64,000 bases of DNA from Hypericum androsaemum (taxonomy: Eukaryota > Streptophyta > Magnoliopsida > Malpighiales > Hypericaceae): positions 9,792,428 through 9,856,427 of the forward strand of contig OZ023194.1 of assembly GCA_963995505.1 (NCBI GenBank). Reading direction: 5' to 3'. Position numbers and translations under genes: made by a program. The notes beneath the pieces are model-generated. The model was not told the origin of the DNA. It saw nothing but the letters and a program-made list of their open reading frames with translations, and searched no databases. Shown in pieces: positions 57,337 to 64,000 of this stretch (positions are counted from its first letter, which is position 1; each line of letters starts with the position of its first letter).

Positions 57337-58675
57337 ACTTAAAAAAACACTACTTTACATACTTTAATTTTTAAAACATTAAAACTCAACTAAAATAATA
57401 TATTAGATTAATTTAACCGAAAATTATATAATCATCCAAGTTCCATGTAGGCTCGTATTTGACAGATTGACATTAATTTGCTTGGAGTTGAATTACGCAT
57501 CATAACACATTCGATTCCTTGGATGTTTCAGTTTTCCCGGGTCTGGATCACTTAGATTTGGAAGTCAAATGGACCCCTCGGTTGTGCAACGACTATCCGG
57601 CATTTAATTTACTAATTGGAGTACTACAATTATCGTTTCCTTCTACTCCCTAACTGTTATACTCCAACCTTAAACTTTATTATTCGATGATTGTTCAAAC
57701 TTGATACATATTAATAAGAATCTAAATCATTTATTAATTAGATCAATATATTTTCTGACAGTTTTGATTATTTTCTATTTACATATAAATTAGCTGAAAA
57801 AATATTGTTCATAAGATCCATTACGCAGAACTAAAAAGTTTTTTCTTACAAATTAGTTTTCTCCAAATATAAAATTCAATTGAAAACATCTTACTTCGAA
57901 TTTACAACCGGAATTGTTTATTTATGAGCTCCCGTAGGCCAAATACCTTGTTTGTAAGGATTTCGGCCATATTTTTAATGATATTAAAACTCCATTTCTA
58001 TTGGATAGCACATTAGAATTGTTTCTAATAAATAGAAAGATACATGCACCGTTGACTTTGGAAATGAACATAATGACGTAGTCTCTAAACAGGAAGTATA
58101 GCTTCTACTATAACCTGTATATCCTTTGCATTTCTATATATCATCTATATGAGTTTTTTTTAAAAGGTATAATGAATTCATTAAGCCATGAAAAGAACAT
58201 CCTGATATGAGTTCGTCCATAGCGTATGCTTCATAACTATCATCTCTCAGTAACAATTGGTTACATTTTTTGGTTTATAATTTTTGGTATCCGGACAATC
58301 ACTAGATCGACTAATATAAGATCGAGTCGGGTGAGAATTTTGAAAGGTGTCAAAAATTTTCTAACAAGTATTTTATACTATTATGTTCACAGAGACTCGA
58401 ATTCGAATCATCTTGGTCAAGGTTAAGTGCTTGTTCTTCTGTTACCTTAAATAATTAAGAAACAGATCTTACTTTTTTATATCTATAAAATGGATCTTTA
58501 CTATTAGTTAATACCAAAAATGCTATTATATCTATTTTAGATCCAAACATTAATTTTAAATCCCAAATTTCAAGTATGGTCAGTTATGAACGCCATAAAT
58601 ATGAAGGGAAACGAAAACTATGATACTGTTAATTACCATCTTGGGTAGCATTTACGATCAGATATTGCCAACAGA
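57337..58675. other. intergenic, AT-rich, no gene recognised
   Basis: No coding domains or clear repeats seen. The short frame at 58226-58426 has no family features. Confidence 0.5.
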
Positions 58676-58790
58676 TAAGGTCAGGGATGCTAAAGTGCCG
58701 GTAGCTCAAAGAGTGGGATAGTCAGTGGCATAAGGAAGGGTCAAGATTCAATTGGGACAACTTTTGTCTCCGCCCATAGGGACTACATGG
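58676..58790 (-). pseudogene. third GDSL remnant (exon 1 piece)
   Basis: GATAAGGTCAGGGATGCTAAAG, then GGTAGCTCAAAGAGTGGGAT and AGTCAGTGGCATAAGGA, match the end of GDSL exon 1 (54450-54530), with gaps that remove the frame. It is a very short, old relic of the same local gene family. Confidence 0.7.
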
Positions 58791-58978
58791 AGATTGGATG
58801 TCAATCTAAATAATAACAAGATAATGAGGGAGAATACTTAAAAACTACTATTAATCAAACCAAATTACAAATTAGGAATAATAATTATAGAAATATTAAA
58901 AAAGGGAAAAAATAAACAAAACAATCACGTAAGTAAAAAGAGAGTTGTTATATTGGTGATGAAGCATGGTGCTAGTAC

Positions 58979-59090
58979 AAATGATACTGGTCTGACATAT
59001 GAATTATATTGGTATGTATAAATGATATTGGTACTATGTACAATATACAAATGATATTGGTACGATACACAAATGATATTAGTAATCATG
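58979..59090. repeat. short array of ACAAATGATATTGGTAC units
   Basis: About five imperfect copies. The reverse complement contains CCAATATCA, the core of the arrays at 48405 and 61598. Confidence 0.6.
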
Positions 59091-59152
59091 AGTATATCAA
59101 GTAGATGGACCATCCAAAACTTTCCACGTACTACCCCACAAGGTTAACTTTT

Positions 59153-60237
59153 GGGAAAAGTCCACTTTAGTACCCTGTGGTATCGCGAAAAATCCCGTCA
59201 GTACCCTGTGGTTTAAAACGTATCAATTGAGTCATACTTATTCCAATTAACATCAATTAGAGGCCCGGGCAGCTGCCCGGACCTGCCCGAACCTACCCGA
59301 GCGCTGCCCGGGCCATGTGGCAGCCACGTCACCAAGAGGAGGAGGAGGAGGCGGGGAGGAGGAGGAGGAGGACCCGGGGGGAGGAAGCGGGGGAGGAGGA
59401 GGAGGACGCGGGGGGAGGAGGAGGAGGAGGAGGAGGAAGCGGGGGAGGAGGAGGAGGACGCGGGGGGAGGAGGAGGAGGAGGAAGCGGGGGAGGAGGAGG
59501 AGGAGGACGTGGGGAGGAGGAGGAGGAGGACGCGGGGGGAGGAGGAGGAGGAGGAGGAAGCGGGGGAGGAGGAGGAGGAGGACGTGGGGAGGAGGAGGAG
59601 GAGGAGGAGGAAGCGAGGGAGGAGGAGGAGGACGCGGGGGGAGGAGGAGGAGGAGGAGGAAGCGGGGGAGGAGGAGGAGGACGCGGGGGGAGGAGGAGGA
59701 GGAGGAGGAAGCGGGGGAGGAGGAGGAGGAGGACGTGGGGAGGAGGAGGAGGACGCGGGGGGAGGAGGAGGAGGAGGAGGAGGAAGCGGGGGAGGAGGAG
59801 GAGGAGGAAGCGGGGGGAGGAGGAGGAGGAGGAGGGGAGGAGGAGTACGCGGGAGGAGGAGAAGGAGGGGAGGAGGCGGAGGAGGGGAGGAGGCGGAGGA
59901 GGAGGCGGTGGAGGAGGAGGAGGGGAGGAGGCGGAGGAGGGGAGGAGGCGGAGGAGGAGGCGGAGGGGAGGAGGCGGAGGAGGGGAGGAGGCGGAGGAGG
60001 AGGAGGCGGAGGAGGAGGAGGAGGATGTCCACGTGGCGCCACGTCATCAAATTTTGGTGACGTGGCTGGCCACGTGGTTCGGGCAGCGGTCGGGTAGGTT
60101 CGGGCAGGTCCGGGCAGCTGCCCGGGCCTCTAATTGATGTTAATTGGAATAAGTATGACTCAATTGATACGTTTTAAACCACAGGGTACTGACAGGATTT
60201 TTCGCGATACCACAGGGTACTAAAGTGCACTTTTCCC
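59153..60237. mobile_element. Mutator-type TIR element with a purine-tract core
   Basis: 1085 bp. Nearly identical terminal inverted repeats of about 175 bp (GGGAAAAGTSCACTTTAGTA, CCCTGTGGTATCGCG, TAGAGGCCCGGGCAGCTGCC). The 9-bp target duplication TTAACTTTT lies at 59144-59152 and 60238-60246. The arms differ at only a few sites, so it is young or was recently copied. No transposase. Smaller relatives lie at 44914-45154 and 41690-41930. Confidence 0.92.
59331..60030. repeat. GGA-rich purine tract, ~700 bp
   Basis: The plus strand is almost wholly purine: GGAGGA runs broken by GAAGCGGGGG, GACGCGGGG and GACGTGGGG, in units of about 40-50 bp. Long open frames on both strands here are by-products of the repeat, coding only Gly/Glu/Arg or Pro/Leu/Ser runs. 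Confidence 0.92.
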
Positions 60238-60246
60238 TTAACTTTT

Positions 60247-61590
60247 TGCTAGACATCAAGTACGTATTTTTCACTTGGGAAAATGGCTCCTTGACATGTT
60301 GACGTGGCATTGTAATATTGTTATTTTTTTTTATAAGTAATATTGTTACTAATTTTTTGATAGGGAAAATGATTTTACCTCAAACAATATAGTAAAATAT
60401 ATTTGGTAACTATCTCGAATGTTGGTTATTTTATGCTCATGGAATGTATTTTTCTATTTGCTTTGCTTTCCTACCTAAACAAGGTTCTCTTTTCTTAAAA
60501 GACTACGTCCCTATAAGTGATTTACAAGAAACTTACCATAAAAAAAGTGTTTTACAAGAAAAATTCAGCAGCTAACGTTTGTTACCAAACTTTTCTCTAA
60601 CCATCTAATAGCAACGATCAGCAAAATTAACTGCGAACTACTTATTAAATGCTAATGTACAATTTATGCGTAAGAATTATAAGCGGAACGTTCAAAAGTC
60701 GAACCTGCAAATCTGTAAATAAAAGTACGAGTATTAAAAAAAATTTAAGATCTAAGTTAAAGTATTGGTCTGATTTCAAAAAATAGAGTACGAGTAAAGT
60801 CTAAATTAATGATATATCTACGCTTCTCAGACCCTACCACTCTTTTATTTTCGAAGCCTTCACTCCTTAAGAATACCCGAAAATCCCAAAACGGCCTAGC
60901 CCATGACCCACAAACTGACACCCTTAATGGGCCCTACCGGTGAGACAATCCGCGTCAAGATGAGCCCATGCGCGACTTCCAACAAACCCCTCCCTGCAAT
61001 AAGGATCCTCTAGCTAAGTCAACCCAACCAATCATGGTCCTCCACATGTGCATTCCGCATCACTTCGTGCCCCTTCTAGAACTCCCCCCTAAGACGAGAC
61101 AAGAAATGTCGTTTGGGCCGTTAAACGGTTTCCACTTTTCCGTACTTCGCAGAAGAAATCCCCAAATCAATAGTCCCCATCTTTTGGGCCTAAAGGGGAT
61201 ATGATGACAATTTAGATATTAATAAAATAATAAGGAATAATATTGTCAAATCAATAGAAGCTAAAAACTCATAAAAAAAAGGTGAGAAGAGAGAGAAAAT
61301 GGTGTAAGTGGAGGTGTCAGTGGAGACCACTTTGATGAAATTGTTAATACATAGAGTGTATCTTTAATACGTCAGAATTTTAACATTTTTTAATTTTTGA
61401 TATTTGAAATCAAATACTTTGAATAGTATATTTTATATCCCTAAAATTTGAATTAATTTTTTTTAATTTTAAAAATTATAGACAAGTGTCTCAACTCGTA
61501 TTTTGATTTTTACTAAAATTTGAGTTACATATTTATAATTCTCGTTAAATATTAAATCTGGTATTTTTTCCCACTAAAATTCGAGTTACA
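60247..61590. other. intergenic, no gene recognised
   Basis: AT-rich; 60840-61200 is GC-richer. The frame at 60968-61204 has no family features. Confidence 0.45.
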
Positions 61591-61597
61591 TTTGTAA

Positions 61598-62390
61598 ACC
61601 AATATCACTACACATGCAAATCAATACCACCACATTCAAAAACCAATATCACCACATTCGAAAATCAATATCACCACATTCGAAAATCAATATCACGACA
61701 TCCGAAAACTAATCTCAGCACATTTGACAACCAATGTCACCACATTCGAAAACCAATGTCACCACATCCGAAAACTAATATCACTACATCGCAAAACCAA
61801 TATCACTACATCGCAAAACTAATATCACTACATTCGAAAATCAATATCACTACATTCGAAAACCAATATCACTACATTCGAAAACCAATGTCACTACATT
61901 CGCAAACCAATATCACCATATTTAAAAACCAATGTCACTACATTCAAAAACTAATATCACGACATTCGCAAACCAATATCACCACATTTGAAAATCAATG
62001 TCACCATATTCGCAAACCAATATCACCACATTCGCAAGCCAATATCACTACATTCGAAAATAAATATCACAACATTCAAAAACTAATGTCACTACATTCT
62101 CAAACCAATATCACCACATTCGAAAACCAATGTCACTACATTCACAAACCAATATCAATACATTTGAAAACCAATATCACCACATTAAAAAGCCAATGTC
62201 ACTAAATTCGCAAATCAATATCACTACATATGCAAATCAATATCACTACATTTGAAAACCAATATCACTATAGCAAAAAACCAATATCATTAAGCTAAAA
62301 AGCAATATCTATACAGCTGAAAACCAATATCAACACAGCTAAAAACCAATATCACTACACCTTAAAACCAATATCCCTTACATCTCAAAA
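61598..62390. repeat. minisatellite, 22-bp unit CAATATCACYACATTCGAAAAC
   Basis: About 35 imperfect copies. Units vary in the CATTCGAAAA part (CGCAAA, ACATGCAAA, AGCTAAAA), while CAATATCAC or CAATGTCAC is nearly constant. An open frame through it is a repeat artefact. Confidence 0.9.
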
Positions 62391-64000
62391 TTAATTTTTC
62401 TACACCTTTAAACCAATATCCATACAACCTTAAAAAAAAAAGAGAATCGCATATTAGGGTTTTTCCCAACAGTAGCCTCCGCTCAAAACCTCCCGCCGTC
62501 GGCAACCCTTGAAGCCCAGCCGACCGCTGTGCTTGCCGTCCGTCACAGAAAAACCCTAAAAACCTAGAAAACACTTAACAATCCAAACCCTAAAAATACA
62601 AAAAACTCTTACCAGAATCTTGACGAAGAAGCTTGGATTCTTGGTGGGATAAAAGTAATCATCACGGCGAGCACGAAACGGGTCTTGGAGGAGCATCACT
62701 CGTCACGGACGAGCGTCAGTCGTTCTAGATCCAAAGATTGAGCTCGGAACTGGTCTCAAAGCAGTGGCGAGATCCCCACATGTTAAGTGGCCAAAGACGA
62801 AGTGATAATAGGAGCCCGATGCAGAACTGGGCAAGTCGCTGGCTCGTTGCTTGTAGCCTATCGTCGGGCTCATCGATCGGTAGCCGGTCACTCGGCTCAT
62901 TGCTAGCTCGTCACTTCTAGGAAAAATGGGAAAGGAGAAGCCGGTCGCTGGGCTGTTCGCTTGTCTCGCCGCTTCTAGGAATTCTGCGGAGAGGGAAATG
63001 GATGAGACAAATTGAGAGATGAATAGGAGAAGAGATTTTTTATTAAAAAAATTTATTTGGTCGAATGGATAAAATGGAAGTCACAGCGTTGAACCCTAGT
63101 AGCTTATTATGGTTGAAATAGACCAAAATATCCCGGAATCAAGGAAAGTCATTTTTGACCATCAGATCACAAGGATATATTTTTTAACAACATCGAACGG
63201 TTCAAATTGAAGTCTCCACCTGTGAACATATTTTATGTAGTCCCCACTCAATCCATTCTCCCCCAACAACACCGACTTGTTATTAATTTGCAAATTGACT
63301 AAACCAAATTTTATAATATACTTACTAGTTCAACTTCGATTAAGATAACATATCTAAAAACTGATTGATGATCTCCTCCACGGGGACGCGGATTTGGGAC
63401 GCGCAATTTTAGAAAGGGTGGGGGATCGATCGGGATTTGTCGTATCACGACAATTTGGGGGTGCTCCAGTTATTGTCCTGATGCGGTGCGTCGAAAAACG
63501 TTGTGTCGGAAATGAGGAGAGAAGTTGACCATTGGTCAACGTGCTGGATTTTTTAGAAGCCAATGTGCAGGATTTTGATACTGCGTCGTATCAGCGAAAT
63601 TGAGGTCTCACGGATGAGATCAATTAAAGACTATTTCAAATTATCCGTTTCGTTGATTTGGGTATATTTTTTGTCAAAATATAGGCAGGATCTGGACCCT
63701 ACGTGTAAAATATTTGCATATTATATGAATCAAACTGGATCTGTTGGTGTCGTTGATTGGGATTCGGGAATGTGTCACAGTGTATCATGTATCTTTCTAA
63801 TTTTTGTTGACGGTTTTATGTCGATTTCAATCATTTATAATAAAAAAGAACGCATATTTTCCCAATTGATCCAATAAAGAACGTAACATTCTAATTTTAT
63901 GAAACTATATAAAAATGCGACAATTTTTTTTATAAGTAAAAATATATTGCCACTCAAATTAACCATAAGAATAATTACACCAACCGTAAAAATGCAACAA
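62391..64000. other. unassigned sequence, partly GC-rich
   Basis: 62450-63010 is GC-richer, with minus-strand text such as FSRFLGFFCDGRQAQRSAG that I cannot assign. It may be a captured exon in a transposon with the minisatellite. 63238-63257 (AGTCCCCACTCAATCCATTC) repeats at 48615-48634. 63300-64000 is AT-rich; the frame at 63563-63877 is unrecognised. Confidence 0.4.

Noticed and set aside
59253..60097. Four overlapping open frames of 237-265 codons on both strands
   Set aside because: They are produced by the GGA-repeat tract in all frames; composition is only Gly/Arg/Glu or Pro/Leu/Ser, with no domains.
61756..62205. 149-codon plus-strand ORF with repeating NITTFENQYHYI-like text
   Set aside because: It is a translation of the 22-bp minisatellite; the unit length is not a multiple of three and the frame is not conserved.
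61598..62390. CRISPR-like appearance of regular repeats
   Set aside because: Repeats are directly adjacent with no unique spacers, in a plant genome; it is a minisatellite.

Overview
The window is nuclear DNA of a flowering plant. It shows short GT-AG introns, genes of plant families (GCN1/ILITYHIA, DREB-type AP2/ERF, GDSL esterase, CYP81-like P450), AT-rich spacers and many plant-type transposons (LINE, Athila-like Ty3 element, Ty1/copia, hAT, MULEs). I cannot name the species or order. All assignments come from reading translations and hand alignment; no database search was run.

Layout. 1-4250 (-): 5' part of a GCN1 translational-activator homologue, 14 exons read here, running off the left edge. 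4440-17400: a 5'-truncated LINE (-) split by an 8.8-kb Athila-like LTR element (6310-15133, target duplication GAGGA). 18209-21278: a CYP81-like P450 relic broken by an LTR-like insert and a hAT element. 22525-23016 (+): an intact intronless DREB gene; a copia element (23052-29714) sits 35 bp after its stop codon in the same orientation. 30844-35922: a second copia (-). 35961-37266: a Pack-MULE carrying a DUF1685 gene fragment. 37675-38555: a GCATGCCATTT minisatellite. 39.9 and 50.5 kb: two copies of a CAF1-deadenylase-like fragment. 40344: a small secreted-peptide ORF. 46514-47366 (-): a GDSL pseudogene. 51213-54692 (-): an intact five-exon GDSL esterase gene, its duplicated partner. 56-64 kb: TIR elements, one with a 700-bp purine tract, and a CCAATATCAC minisatellite.

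Three genes look functional: GCN1 (partial), DREB and the GDSL gene. They do not form a pathway. The rest is layered transposon insertion. The best-supported observations are structural: exact target duplications for seven elements; a paralogous empty site at 48.9-49.1 kb that confirms both the second copia and the Pack-MULE insertions; a G-box-rich LTR placed in the 3' UTR of a stress-type transcription factor gene; and GDSL copies at different stages of decay. I did not find a clearly new biological system.
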